A DNA stretch of 51,163 nt from Lentisphaeria bacterium (GCA_017457065.1 JAFTIE010000151.1:1-51163), one strand, 5' to 3'. Positions 41,229 to 50,570 are shown, counted from the first letter of the stretch. Translations and numbers: made by a program. Notes: a model not told the origin generated them from the letters alone.

Positions 41229-42224
41229 TCAGATCCAGTGTGCCAGCAGTTCTTCATGGTCCAGCATGGAAAAGTAGGCAGGGGGAATATCCAGTATGGT
41301 GAAAGCGCCTTTTCTGCCCTCGGCAAAGAGTCTGGCGGCGGCACGGGCGTGGGCGACCAGAACGCTGGCGGTGGCTTCGGGATTGCTGCCCCAGACACAG
41401 CGGTACTCAATGGCGGCAGAATTGCCTTCTCCGGTGACTCCGGCGGCGGCAACGGTGCCGTCATGGGGGAAGCCCTTGTACTTTTCGTTGAGCTCTTCCT
41501 GAGAGACGAAGTTCACCACGGTCTTGTAGGGAGCGAAATAGCCGGGCATGGATTTGATGGTTTTCTCGATCTCCCCTTTGTCGGCATCGGGAGCGGCAAC
41601 GACAAAACATTCACGGGTGTGCATGTCACCCGGCTCAAAAGCGGGATTTTCCCCCTTGCGGACCCTGTCAAGAGCTTCAGGTATGGCGTGGGTGAACTGC
41701 CGTGCATCCACCACACCGGGGATGGTGCGCAGTGCATCGGAGTGGCCCATGCTCAAGCCCCCTTTGGGGCCCAGTCCGTAAAATCCGTAGGCACGGCTGC
41801 CGGGGAGAAAAGCGCCGCCGAGAGTTCTTTCAAGAGAGAAGATACCGGGGTCCCAGCCTGTGGAAATGATGGAAACATGGCATCCTTTTTTTGCCGCATC
41901 ATCCATGCTGTGAAAATATTCCGGCACCCGGCTGTGGTTGTCAAAACTGTCAACGGTGTTCATATACCGTGCCATCCGGGGTCCCTGGAGCGGGAGGTCA
42001 TTTTTTGATCCCCCGCAAAGGATCGCCACATCCGCCTTGAGAGAAAGGAATCCTGCCACATCATCGTAGTGGAGCACAGGCACATCAGTGATCTCTTTGC
42101 GGACCCGTTCAGGGGAACGGCTGATGATCCCCGCAAGTTCCATATCGGGATTACGCTTCAATGCGGCGACAACGCCACGTCCCACATTGCCGAACCCGGC
42201 AATCAGAATACGGATTTTTTCCAT
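41229..42224 (-). CDS. ddh: Meso-diaminopimelate dehydrogenase
   Basis: The product is 331 aa. The N-terminal Rossmann fold (RILIAGFGNVGRGV) and AILCGGSKNDLPLQGPRMARYMNTVDSFD are diagnostic of Ddh, as are STGWDPGIFSLERTL and GPKGGLSMGHSDALR in the substrate domain. It makes meso-DAP from tetrahydrodipicolinate in one NADPH-dependent amination, bypassing the succinylase or acetylase routes, for lysine and peptidoglycan. It is the first gene of its operon, with TGAGGAG upstream. Confidence 0.93.
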   Translation of the reverse strand: MEKIRILIAGFGNVGRGVVAALKRNPDMELAGIISRSPERVRKEITDVPVLHYDDVAGFLSLKADVAILCGGSKNDLPLQGPRMARYMNTVDSFDNHSRVPEYFHSMDDAAKKGCHVSIISTGWDPGIFSLERTLGGAFLPGSRAYGFYGLGPKGGLSMGHSDALRTIPGVVDARQFTHAIPEALDRVRKGENPAFEPGDMHTRECFVVAAPDADKGEIEKTIKSMPGYFAPYKTVVNFVSQEELNEKYKGFPHDGTVAAAGVTGEGNSAAIEYRCVWGSNPEATASVLVAHARAAARLFAEGRKGAFTILDIPPAYFSMLDHEELLAHWI

Positions 42225-42329
42225 AACTCAAAAACTCCTCAATAAATATGTGGATTGTATTGTCTTAAATATAGCATGTTTTTCAACTTTTTTCTACTCT
42301 CCGCAACATCTTACCCCTATTTTTTCTGC

Positions 42330-42380
42330 AAAAAAACACCTTCTCCCCTTTGCACCTGAAATGCTCAAAGGAAAGAAGGT
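42330..42380 (-). terminator. Rho-independent terminator of the glycogen/DUF4838 operon
   Basis: On the minus strand a long stem forms: ACCTTCT and CCTTTG pair with CAAAGG and AGAAGGT, with a 2x2 internal loop and a 13-nt apical loop. It is followed by GTTTTTTT. It lies about 107 nt after the DUF4838 gene stop; the DNA between (42381-42486) shows no gene. Confidence 0.8.
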
Positions 42381-42486
42381 CCGTTACTCCGGCTCCGGTA
42401 AAGTTCCCCATCAGGAACTCATGCCGGATCAAACTGCGTTACGGTACGGAAGAGGGCGCACCCCCTCCCCCCCCGGAACTGCACTC

Positions 42487-45400
42487 TTATTTTTCAGGGA
42501 GCTCGATGATCTCCACCTGATCGATCCAGGCGACGCCTTTGGGATCATTGAATCGGCTGATACGGCAGAAGGAAAGGTAGGTCCTGCTGTCCCTGCCGAA
42601 CTCTTTCGGGGTGGTGAACTCAAAGCTCTGGCGTGTCCAGGGCATGGTTCCCTGGAATCTGCCGTTGTTTTTGGGGAAGAGTATGAGTTTCCGGGGCTTC
42701 ATGCCGCAGTCGATCTGGAAATAGACCCCACCGCCCCAGTTGAAAAGACTGACCACATCTTGGATCTTGATATAAAAGGTCAGCCGGTAGCGGGTATCGG
42801 GCTTCATGAAGCCTTTGAGATCGTAGAAGGTGAATCCTTCAGTTTCCTTATCCATTTTCATGGACATACCGCCTGTACGGAAGATCTTCGTGTCTTTCCT
42901 GAGGAAACGGTCATTGTACCAGCGGGGTCTCTTGTGGCGTCCGAGAAACCGTTTGCTGTGGATGGGTTCGGTAAAATCCCCGCCGGGGATCACGGAAAGG
43001 GTCCTGGGAGGCGCAAATTCAAGGATGCCGTAGTGGTCAACATACTGGGAGTTGTTGATCCTGGGGCTCCAGGTGTCAAAGGGTGAACGGTGTTCAGCCA
43101 CCACCCGTGAACGCATGACATTGGCAATAAGGCGCTCTTTGCAAGGCTCCATGGTATTCCGGGGGATACGGACTTCGATGCTCCACTTTTTACCGGGAGT
43201 GACAGAGACTTTGTGTTCAGCTTTGGAGTTCCATTTCCAATCCATGGACTTCAATTTGAAGCGATTGTCAGAAAGACAGTTGAGAGAGTTGAAAAGAAGC
43301 TGATAGCCGGTCTTGCGGTCTCCGGAAGGGTTGAGGAAGATCTCAACGGTGTTGTCCTCCCAGATGTTGAATTCGTCAAATTTCCGCTTGAGAGCGGTCA
43401 TTTTGGCGGTGTTTGGCTCTTCGCACTCCACATAGAAATAGAAGTTATCCTTATCTCTGAGGGCTTTGAAGAAGGTCCGCACTTCCACTGCCTCGGACTT
43501 CACTTCGCTGTTGGGCAGCAGATAGTGGGCAGGGGCTTTGCTCCATGCCTTTTCATTGCCTTTGCCGTCGATGGTGATCTTTTCATTGGCTTTCAGAACT
43601 GGCATGTGCCCCTTCCACGCCTCCACATCGGCGGTGGTTTTCAGATAGTTGGCAGCCCCTTCTTCCAGACGGTCGTAGAACTCCCGGCGCATGAAGGCGA
43701 TACGCTTGAGGGAATCAGGATCTTTGGCGCATTTGGCAGTTGCTTTTTTCAAAAGTCCGGACAGTTTTTTGCGCAGAGCGGGGGAGTAGATCTCGTTCCA
43801 GAGCATGAACTCAGAGGGACGGATGGAAACAGGTCCCACATCGGTTTCCACCACTTTGCCTACGATGTGGCGCATCCAGATATCTTCCAGAGTGTCAAAG
43901 AAACGGGTCATTTCCGGGGCACCGGCACCGTACATGAGTTTGTAGTGTTCGGCAAGGATGGCATCAGCATCGGCTTTTTTGTCCCACATCATTCTGCCGA
44001 AGATGTAGTAGTTCAGAAAACCGAAGATCCAGTAGTCTGTCTCACACTCAAGGAAAGCGCCGAAAATATCGTCCCCCACCTCTTTGTAGTAGCGTCCGAA
44101 AGCCCGGGGAGTGCAGTTGGGGACCAGCTGGATCCGGGCGGCAAACTTGGTGGCGTAGTTCCACAGATAGGGACGCGCCCCCAGCTTTTTACGCCATGCT
44201 TTAAGGCGTTCCATCTGCACTTTTTTGGCGTGTGGTGTCAAATCGCTCCAGGGACCGGTCAGAGCCAGCATCACCAGCATGTTGTCGGGGATCTCCACCT
44301 CAGGCACAGGGGCATAATGGGCGTAAGACATGGTAAGCACATAGCCGGGGACCTTCTCTTTTTTCAGGGCGTTGGCAATGTCGGTCATAAATTTCCAGGT
44401 CAGATTTGAAGCGGCAAGGGAGTGCTTTTTGTTCCACTTGAGTTCGGCAAAGGCGGGTTTGCATTTGGGGCACTGGCAGTAGTGGGCGGAATCGTTGGGC
44501 ATAACGTTGAAGAATCCGTAGATCTGGTCGCCGTTTGGCCATGCGGGGCGTCCGTTGCGGAATGCGTTGCGGGAGCGTCCGTCTTTGCCGGTCTGGATGG
44601 CTTTGGCGTCGAGGATCAGCTCCTTTTTCAGCCCTTCGGAGCTGAAACAGACATGTCCGTACTTACCGGCGTTGTTGTGCTTGGAGCCGATCTCACGGGT
44701 CCCCCGCTGGTTCATGGCGAAATACTCCGGATTGCTCTTGCCGAAACGCTCAGAAAGCGCCAGATGTGCCAGTCCGTGACAGGACTGGAAAGGGGAGCGG
44801 CGCTGGATACGGTAGTACCTGTGGGCGCTTGCAACACCATTCTTTTTGGTGGCTGTGTCATACCAGCGCACAGGACCGCCGCCGTGGAAGTTGTTCACAA
44901 AGGGATCCACGCTGTACATGGTTCGGGTCTGCATGTCGGGACGGTCAGAGATATCAATGGCAGGGACCACCCATTTCTTTATTTTGGGGACAACGGTGCC
45001 GATCTCACCGGGGAAATAGAAGCGCACTCCGGCAAAGCGTTCAAGAAAGTCGTAAACGCCGTAGAGAGTCCCTTCGGAGTAGACGCCGTCATCTCTTCCG
45101 GCAATGATGATGTCATTGCCCACGCTCTTGATGCGGAATGCGCCCCACTCCATCTTTTCAGGGTCGAATCCCGCTTTTTTGGCAGCCTCAACATCCCCTA
45201 CGATAATGGCGGAGATATTGGGCTTTTTCTTTGCAGAAGCCCACACCTTCACCCCCAGTGAACGGGTCAGGGTGTTGGCAAGTTCCACAGCCCCCAGCAT
45301 TGCCCAGCGGGATTTGCCGTAGACGATCTGAAATTTGGCTTTGCCCTTCTCAAAGAGGAGCTGGCTTTTCTTTTTGTCCACCTTGCAGTAACGGGGCGCC

Positions 45401-45489
45401 TGGGGACGGGGTTCAAAACGCCCGGCAGGGGCGGCACAAAGCAGAGCCGCTCCCGCAAGACACAACAGAAAAAGTGTTTTTTTAAGCAT
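42487..45489 (-). CDS. Secreted DUF4838-type protein with C-terminal carbohydrate-binding-like domains
   Basis: The product is 1000 aa with a signal peptide (LFLLCLAGAALLCAA). The central region has YGFFNVMPNDSAHYCQCPKC, characteristic of DUF4838, a fold related to glycoside hydrolase families such as alpha-glucuronidases. About residues 660-830 resemble a family-9-like carbohydrate-binding domain (FYFYVECEEPN...NTVEIFLNPSGDRKTGYQL). The last ~150 residues look like a further beta-sandwich. The start at 45489 is set by AAAGGAA; an upstream ATG at 45516 is in frame and overlaps the pilin-like gene. It is probably a polysaccharide-degrading or binding exoprotein; substrate unknown. Confidence 0.8.
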   Translation of the reverse strand: MLKKTLFLLCLAGAALLCAAPAGRFEPRPQAPRYCKVDKKKSQLLFEKGKAKFQIVYGKSRWAMLGAVELANTLTRSLGVKVWASAKKKPNISAIIVGDVEAAKKAGFDPEKMEWGAFRIKSVGNDIIIAGRDDGVYSEGTLYGVYDFLERFAGVRFYFPGEIGTVVPKIKKWVVPAIDISDRPDMQTRTMYSVDPFVNNFHGGGPVRWYDTATKKNGVASAHRYYRIQRRSPFQSCHGLAHLALSERFGKSNPEYFAMNQRGTREIGSKHNNAGKYGHVCFSSEGLKKELILDAKAIQTGKDGRSRNAFRNGRPAWPNGDQIYGFFNVMPNDSAHYCQCPKCKPAFAELKWNKKHSLAASNLTWKFMTDIANALKKEKVPGYVLTMSYAHYAPVPEVEIPDNMLVMLALTGPWSDLTPHAKKVQMERLKAWRKKLGARPYLWNYATKFAARIQLVPNCTPRAFGRYYKEVGDDIFGAFLECETDYWIFGFLNYYIFGRMMWDKKADADAILAEHYKLMYGAGAPEMTRFFDTLEDIWMRHIVGKVVETDVGPVSIRPSEFMLWNEIYSPALRKKLSGLLKKATAKCAKDPDSLKRIAFMRREFYDRLEEGAANYLKTTADVEAWKGHMPVLKANEKITIDGKGNEKAWSKAPAHYLLPNSEVKSEAVEVRTFFKALRDKDNFYFYVECEEPNTAKMTALKRKFDEFNIWEDNTVEIFLNPSGDRKTGYQLLFNSLNCLSDNRFKLKSMDWKWNSKAEHKVSVTPGKKWSIEVRIPRNTMEPCKERLIANVMRSRVVAEHRSPFDTWSPRINNSQYVDHYGILEFAPPRTLSVIPGGDFTEPIHSKRFLGRHKRPRWYNDRFLRKDTKIFRTGGMSMKMDKETEGFTFYDLKGFMKPDTRYRLTFYIKIQDVVSLFNWGGGVYFQIDCGMKPRKLILFPKNNGRFQGTMPWTRQSFEFTTPKEFGRDSRTYLSFCRISRFNDPKGVAWIDQVEIIELPEK

Positions 45490-45509
45490 GTTGTTTATTC
45501 CTTTGATAT

Positions 45510-46457
45510 TTACCATGGAAGATGATATTGGGGATCAGAGTACCAGAAAGCACAGACACCGGTGGGCAATTCAGCTATTTTCATGGTGCTCACGTTGCCC
45601 CCGGCAAAAATGATGTTGAAGCTGGTTCCGGGATGAAACTGGGGCATGGCAACATTAAAGAAGTTCCCCAGATTGATATCCACTGACTGCCCGATGCTTT
45701 TTTCTGAGATCAGAAAGAGACGGGAGGGATAACGCAGTTGGGAAAATTTGGTCTTGTGACCGACAGAGTAGTTTCTTCCCAGAAGGTGGATCTGGTTGGT
45801 GGGAGCAAAGTCTTTCTTTTCAGTCAAGTTGCGCCCGGGGCACATGAATTTGCAGCGGACCTTGTTGTAGTATCCTGCCAGAGGCAGATCTTTGGAACCG
45901 TTGACACCCATATACTCTGCCAGAAGTCCGAAACGTTTGTCAACAGTGCGCTCCGGACCGCTGCGGGAGTACGCCCAGTGCCCGGAGTAAGTATCTCCGT
46001 TGGAAATGCCGTTGTGCTTGGGCAGCACGCTGTCCTTGTTGTCAACACCGTACTGGAGCACTGCTTTGCCGATGGAGCCCATATTGTTGACGCAGTTGAT
46101 GAGCTTCGCCTTATCCCGTGCCTGCTGCAAAGCGGGCAGCAGCATGGCGGCAAGAATAGCAATGATCGCAATAACGACCAAAAGCTCAATCAGCGTGAAC
46201 GCTGATCGAATGAAGCACGGCTCCGCCGTATGAAGCATTTTCCTGCGGAAAATATGAAGCGCCCCGTTGGGGCATGAAGCGCTTGCTTCGCAAGCATAAT
46301 GAGGTATTTTTTTGTTTTCTTTTTTCAGGTAATACAACGGAAAAACACCTGTTTGACAGGTTTTACTCACCAACAGTTCGATGAGGGTAAAAATTCCCCG
46401 GAGCCCAAGGGTTTTTCCGGGAATTGAAAGCTCTCTCTTAAAACACTTGCTACCCAT
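45510..46457 (-). CDS. Type II secretion/pilin-like protein with duplicated FTLIELLV leader and in-frame insert
   Basis: The product is 315 aa. It begins with a basic leader, then [10 protein letters not shown] (residues 21-30), but the next residues (SKTCQTGV...) are not a pilin helix. A second copy, [10 protein letters not shown] (85-94), is followed by the full hydrophobic prepilin helix and ALQQARDKA. The C-terminal end [18 protein letters not shown] resembles the usual H...DGHV end of such proteins in this phylum. The 56 residues between the copies are encoded by an array of short hairpins. AGGAG lies 10 nt upstream of the start at 46457; translation from an internal Met at 46238 would give a short leader ending SA before the second FTLIE. 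It follows glgA by 19 nt. Confidence 0.8.
   Translation of the reverse strand: MGSKCFKRELSIPGKTLGLRGIFTLIELLVSKTCQTGVFPLYYLKKENKKIPHYACEASASCPNGALHIFRRKMLHTAEPCFIRSAFTLIELLVVIAIIAILAAMLLPALQQARDKAKLINCVNNMGSIGKAVLQYGVDNKDSVLPKHNGISNGDTYSGHWAYSRSGPERTVDKRFGLLAEYMGVNGSKDLPLAGYYNKVRCKFMCPGRNLTEKKDFAPTNQIHLLGRNYSVGHKTKFSQLRYPSRLFLISEKSIGQSVDINLGNFFNVAMPQFHPGTSFNIIFAGGNVSTMKIAELPTGVCAFWYSDPQYHLPW
46189..46361. repeat. Array of short hairpins with constant 7-nt spacer inside the pilin-like gene
   Basis: On the plus strand four units each consist of ATGAAGC (46210, 46230, 46254, 46274) followed by a hairpin with a 3-nt loop: ACGGC TCC GCCGT, ATTTTCC TGC GGAAAAT, GCCCC GTT GGGGC and GCTTGC TTC GCAAGC. 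A further hairpin, ATCAGCG TGAA CGCTGAT (46189-46206), spans the right junction with the second leader copy. ACCTGT TTG ACAGGT (46347-46361) lies near the left junction. Stem sequences all differ, but spacer and loop size are constant. Confidence 0.85.
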
Positions 46458-46476
46458 TTACTCTTTGCTCCTGAAT

Positions 46477-47997
46477 TTATTTGTTGAGCAGCGGACGCTC
46501 AAGCATGGATTCGTAGATGTCGATGTAGTGCCTTGCCGTCACATCGTGGTTGAAACGGCTTCTGGCGCTTTTCATGACCCTTGTGACAGTTTGTTCCCGT
46601 TCTGCGGCAGGGAGTGCGTGGAAACGCATTGCCTCATCCACCGCCCAGCGGAGTCCGTTGGCATCGTAGTCCTTGAAAACAAATCCGTTACCGGTGTTTT
46701 CGGTAAAGTTGTAGTGCTCTACCGTGTCGTGGAGTCCCCCTGTGTCACGGACGATGGGGAGACTGCCATAGTACTGCGCCGTCATCTGAGGCAGTCCGCA
46801 GGGTTCAAAGCGTGAAGGAACCAGCACAAAGTCCGAGGCGGCAAAGGCAAGGTGTGAAAGTTTCTCATCAAAGTCACACACCGTCACCCGGTCGTAGAAG
46901 TCGTGGAACGCCACAATGTCACGGAACACCTTCTGATAGCTGCCGTTGGCAACAATGGCGATCTGCAGATTGCGGTCATAGTAGCGGTGGACAAGATCAT
47001 ACATGATCTCAGATAGAAGCTGACACCCTTTCTGCACCGGGTCCAGACGGTTGGGCCAGAAGAGCAACGGGGCATTCTGATCCACCAGCAGTCCTGTTTT
47101 GGACTGAAAGGCGATCTTGTTGACCTGTTTAGCCTGAAAATGGGTTTCAGGGGTGTAGCAGACTTCAAGAGAGGTGTCGGTTTCCGGGTTGTCGGCTTCG
47201 TCGGGGGAGTTGAGGATGCCTCCGGCGCAGCCGGAACGGTATTTTGCGGCGATCTCCTGACGGATCTGGGGTGCCACAAAGTCGTGGTGTCCCTCTACGA
47301 TCTCCTTTAAGAACGTGGGACTTACCGTGTTGATGAAGTGGGCGCCGAAAATGCCGCTGGTCAGCATATCCACAGGGTTGGTGCTCCGGGTCTCTTCGTA
47401 GCTGAAAGGAGGTCTTTCGTAGTAGAGGTTTTCCCAGAAGGGAGCTGTATCCAGCCCTCTGTCCTCGATCTCAGCCAGAGTCACCTTGCTGGTGTGGATA
47501 TTGTGGACCGTGAAGAGACAGGGTATCCCCATACGTCTTGCGGCGCCGGGGATCAATCCGGTCATCCAGTCGTTGCAGTGGATCAGATCAGGTTTCACCA
47601 CCGGGATGATGTTGTTGAGCACTTCCCGCTGGAACGCCACAGCCTGCTTGAAACTGTCATCTGAATAGCTGCTGTAAACGGTGTCCCGGTAGTAAAAGAT
47701 CCGGTCCTCCGCCAGATGGATCCGGGAGCGGGTGTTGTTGAAGTGCATCATGTAGGCACGGAGCTCATCACTGACCATGTTGCCCAGATCCACATGGAAC
47801 ATCCGCCTGTAGTGAGGCAGTGCCACATGGACATCTGCTCCGCAGCGGAACAATGCCCCCACGAGAGAAGCGGAAACATCCGCCAGACCTCCTGCCTTGG
47901 CACGCAGACGGTTTGCCATATTCCCCATGCCGGGGGGCAGAGAGGTGATCTCAGGCGTGACCACCAGGATCCTGGGTGAGCTTTTTCTCTTTTTCAT
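46477..47997 (-). CDS. glgA: Glycogen (starch) synthase, GT5 family
   Basis: The product is 506 aa. The N-terminal KAGGLADV (34-41) is the ADP-glucose binding motif. The C-terminal VLVPSRFEPCGLPQMTAQYYGSLPIVRDTGGLHDTV is the conserved GT5 catalytic region with the Glu of the E-x7-E motif. It elongates alpha-1,4-glucan from ADP-glucose. It follows the glycogen phosphorylase gene by 23 nt. No ADP-glucose pyrophosphorylase or branching enzyme lies in this window. Confidence 0.93.
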   Translation of the reverse strand: MKKRKSSPRILVVTPEITSLPPGMGNMANRLRAKAGGLADVSASLVGALFRCGADVHVALPHYRRMFHVDLGNMVSDELRAYMMHFNNTRSRIHLAEDRIFYYRDTVYSSYSDDSFKQAVAFQREVLNNIIPVVKPDLIHCNDWMTGLIPGAARRMGIPCLFTVHNIHTSKVTLAEIEDRGLDTAPFWENLYYERPPFSYEETRSTNPVDMLTSGIFGAHFINTVSPTFLKEIVEGHHDFVAPQIRQEIAAKYRSGCAGGILNSPDEADNPETDTSLEVCYTPETHFQAKQVNKIAFQSKTGLLVDQNAPLLFWPNRLDPVQKGCQLLSEIMYDLVHRYYDRNLQIAIVANGSYQKVFRDIVAFHDFYDRVTVCDFDEKLSHLAFAASDFVLVPSRFEPCGLPQMTAQYYGSLPIVRDTGGLHDTVEHYNFTENTGNGFVFKDYDANGLRWAVDEAMRFHALPAAEREQTVTRVMKSARSRFNHDVTARHYIDIYESMLERPLLNK

Positions 47998-48020
47998 CTT
48001 TCTTCGCCTTTATTCCAAAA

Positions 48021-50570
48021 TTACTCCTGACCGGGCCAGCACATGAAGCTGGGGATACTGTTGTCCCAGTCGGTGCCGCCGGCTTTGATCCGGGCGGTAA
48101 GTCCGAAACGTCCCGCCTGACGGCACTCCACGGTACAAGTGTAGATATAGTTGCCGTTGCCCAGATTTTCCACCATGGTCATGGGTTCGGAGCTGCTGGC
48201 GATCATATCGTTGTGGGCATCCACGGTACCGTAGTAGGCGTCCACCTCCACATCAGAGGGAGCCAGATCCGCCAGAGAGACTCTGGCGCGGACCTTGAAT
48301 TTGTCGCCCACGTGCATATCTTCAAGAGTGCTGTCAAGGACCTCAGGGAATGAAATGCTCATCTTGCCGCTTGAGAAACTTGCTTCCAGATGAGCCTTGG
48401 TCGCCACAAGTTCTCTCGCGCGGGCGGCGCCGTTGGCGGTAAGCTGGGTGTAAGCGGCGGCGGCAGGGCGGTAGAAGTCCCGGTCATAATCCTGTACCAT
48501 GCGGGTACTGGAAAAGGTTCCCAGTCCTGTGATGATGGACTCTTTCATACGGGCGATCCATCTCTTGGGGAGCTCCCCGCCGCTGCGCTCGTAGAAACAG
48601 GGGATCAGCTCGTTTTCCAGAAGGTCAAAGAGGTTGGCAGATTCAAAGTTGTCCCGGTCATCGTCGCTGTTGAAAAATTCATTGCCGCCGATCGCCCAGC
48701 CGTTGATGCCGTTGTAGCCCTCAGCCCACCATCCGTCAAGGATACTGCAGTTGATGACGCCGTTTATCGCCGCCTTCATGCCTGAAGTACCGCTTGCCTC
48801 CTGAGGACGGCGGGGAGTGTTGAGCCAGACATCCACCCCCTGGACCAGAGCCCGTGCCATGCCGATATCGTAGTTTTCAAGGAAGATGAACTTATCCTGC
48901 ACCTGTTCTTCACGGGCGAACTGGATCAGATCTTTGATAAGCTGTTTGCCCCCCTCGTCGGCGGGATGTGCCTTACCGGCAAAGATGAACTGCACCGGGT
49001 GGCGGGTATCTTTCAAAAGTGCCAGAAGGCGCTGGCGGTCACGGAGCAGCAGCGTTCCCCGTTTATAGGTGGCGAAGCGGCGGGCAAAGCCGATGGTCAG
49101 CACATCAGGGCGCAGGATCTCGGAAGGCTTCCCGCTTCTGCCGTCAAGACTGCCTCTGAGAGTGTTCTGCATCCAGCGCCGTGCCCGGCGCAGCAGAGAC
49201 TGACGGCAGAGTTCGTGCGCCATCCAGAGCTCTTCATCAGGCAGCGCACGCACCGCTTCAGCAAACTTTGCGGCAGAGGGATTTTCACCCCATTTGGTAG
49301 GCAGGTACTGGTCAAAAAGTACTCCGATACGGGCGGAGATCCAGGAGCGGATATGCACGCCGTTGGTGATGTGGCGGATAGGGATCTCAGCAATGGAACG
49401 CTGAGGCCAGAGATGTTTCCACATGGAACGTGCCACTTCTCCGTGGAGCTTGCTCACGCCGTTGCAGTAGTTGGCAGCCAGACGCAGTCCGAAAACGGTC
49501 ATGGACATCTCATGGGCTTTTTCACGCTCACCGATGGCGATACCCCAGTTGATGACCCTTTCCGTATCCAGTTTTGCCTCGGCGGCAAGGGTGTTGAGGT
49601 AAGGACGCAACAGGTCGATGGGGAACACTTCGTTGCCCGCAGGTACGGGGGTGTGGGTGGTGAAAACGTTGGAGCGCCATACGGTTTCCAGAGCCACTGC
49701 AGGTTCATACCCCCGGTCATTGACCAGATGAGCGATACGGGCAAGGGAAAGGAATCCGGCGTGACCTTCATTCATGTGGCAGACCTGGGGTTCGCACCCC
49801 AGAGCCAGAAGCGCCTTGACACCGCCGATACCCAGGAGCAGCTCCTGATGGAGACGCATGGTCTTGTCGCCGCCGTAGAGCCGCCAGGTGACGGAACGCA
49901 GTTCCGGGGGATTCTGGGGGATCTCGGCATCAAGCAGGACCAGCGGCACGTTGCCGATACGCAGGATCCAGACCGCCGCATGGAGCTGACGGTCCACCAG
50001 AGGAACGGTGACGATGATCTCTTTGCCGCCGGAATCCTTGGCACGCTCGATGGGCAGATCGTGGATCTCGGAAACAGGATAGTGTTCAGTCTGATAGCCT
50101 GAACGGTCCAGCACCTGACGGAAATATCCCTGACGGTAGAGAAGTCCCACACCGGCAAGAGGGAGCTTCAAATCGCTTGCCGCCTTGAGGTGGTCGCCTG
50201 CAAGGACGCCCAGCCCGCCGGAAAAGATGGGGATGCTTTCGTGAATACCGAACTCCAGAGAAAAGTAGGCTATGGAGCGGTTGGGAAAGTTGTCGTCAGC
50301 AGGGATCTGGCGTTCAAATTCATTTTTCACAGCGTGAAGCTGACGCAGATAACCGTGGTCCTTCGCCAGTTCCTCCAGACGGTGCTGGGAAACCCGGCGC
50401 AGAAAGGTCTTGGCATTGCCGGAAAGTTCCCGCCACAAGTAGGGATCTATACGGACAAAAAGCTCCACCGCCTGAGGATGCCAGCACCACCAGATGTTAT
50501 TGGCGAGAGTTTCAAGAAATTGAAGTTCCGCAGGGATGCGGGGAGCGACATTGAAAAGCTGCAGGTTCAT
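48021..50570 (-). CDS. glgP: Alpha-glucan (glycogen) phosphorylase
   Basis: The product is 849 aa, matching the shorter alpha-glucan phosphorylase group with an N-terminal DUF3417-type region (LANNIWWCWHPQAVELF). The PLP-site motif EASGTSGMKAAINGVINCSI and the catalytic stretch VLAGDHLKAASDLKLPLAGVGLLY are present. It releases glucose-1-phosphate from alpha-1,4-glucan. It starts 15 nt after the CBM48 gene. Residues about 760-849 form an extra C-terminal domain of beta strands. Confidence 0.93.
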   Translation of the reverse strand: MNLQLFNVAPRIPAELQFLETLANNIWWCWHPQAVELFVRIDPYLWRELSGNAKTFLRRVSQHRLEELAKDHGYLRQLHAVKNEFERQIPADDNFPNRSIAYFSLEFGIHESIPIFSGGLGVLAGDHLKAASDLKLPLAGVGLLYRQGYFRQVLDRSGYQTEHYPVSEIHDLPIERAKDSGGKEIIVTVPLVDRQLHAAVWILRIGNVPLVLLDAEIPQNPPELRSVTWRLYGGDKTMRLHQELLLGIGGVKALLALGCEPQVCHMNEGHAGFLSLARIAHLVNDRGYEPAVALETVWRSNVFTTHTPVPAGNEVFPIDLLRPYLNTLAAEAKLDTERVINWGIAIGEREKAHEMSMTVFGLRLAANYCNGVSKLHGEVARSMWKHLWPQRSIAEIPIRHITNGVHIRSWISARIGVLFDQYLPTKWGENPSAAKFAEAVRALPDEELWMAHELCRQSLLRRARRWMQNTLRGSLDGRSGKPSEILRPDVLTIGFARRFATYKRGTLLLRDRQRLLALLKDTRHPVQFIFAGKAHPADEGGKQLIKDLIQFAREEQVQDKFIFLENYDIGMARALVQGVDVWLNTPRRPQEASGTSGMKAAINGVINCSILDGWWAEGYNGINGWAIGGNEFFNSDDDRDNFESANLFDLLENELIPCFYERSGGELPKRWIARMKESIITGLGTFSSTRMVQDYDRDFYRPAAAAYTQLTANGAARARELVATKAHLEASFSSGKMSISFPEVLDSTLEDMHVGDKFKVRARVSLADLAPSDVEVDAYYGTVDAHNDMIASSSEPMTMVENLGNGNYIYTCTVECRQAGRFGLTARIKAGGTDWDNSIPSFMCWPGQE

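Noticed and set aside
42423-42460. GCCGGATCAAACT and GAAGAGGGCGC matches to MITE modules downstream of the DUF4838 gene
   Set aside because: Two matches of 13 and 11 nt without the inverted ends or the intervening sequence are too little to call a decayed element.
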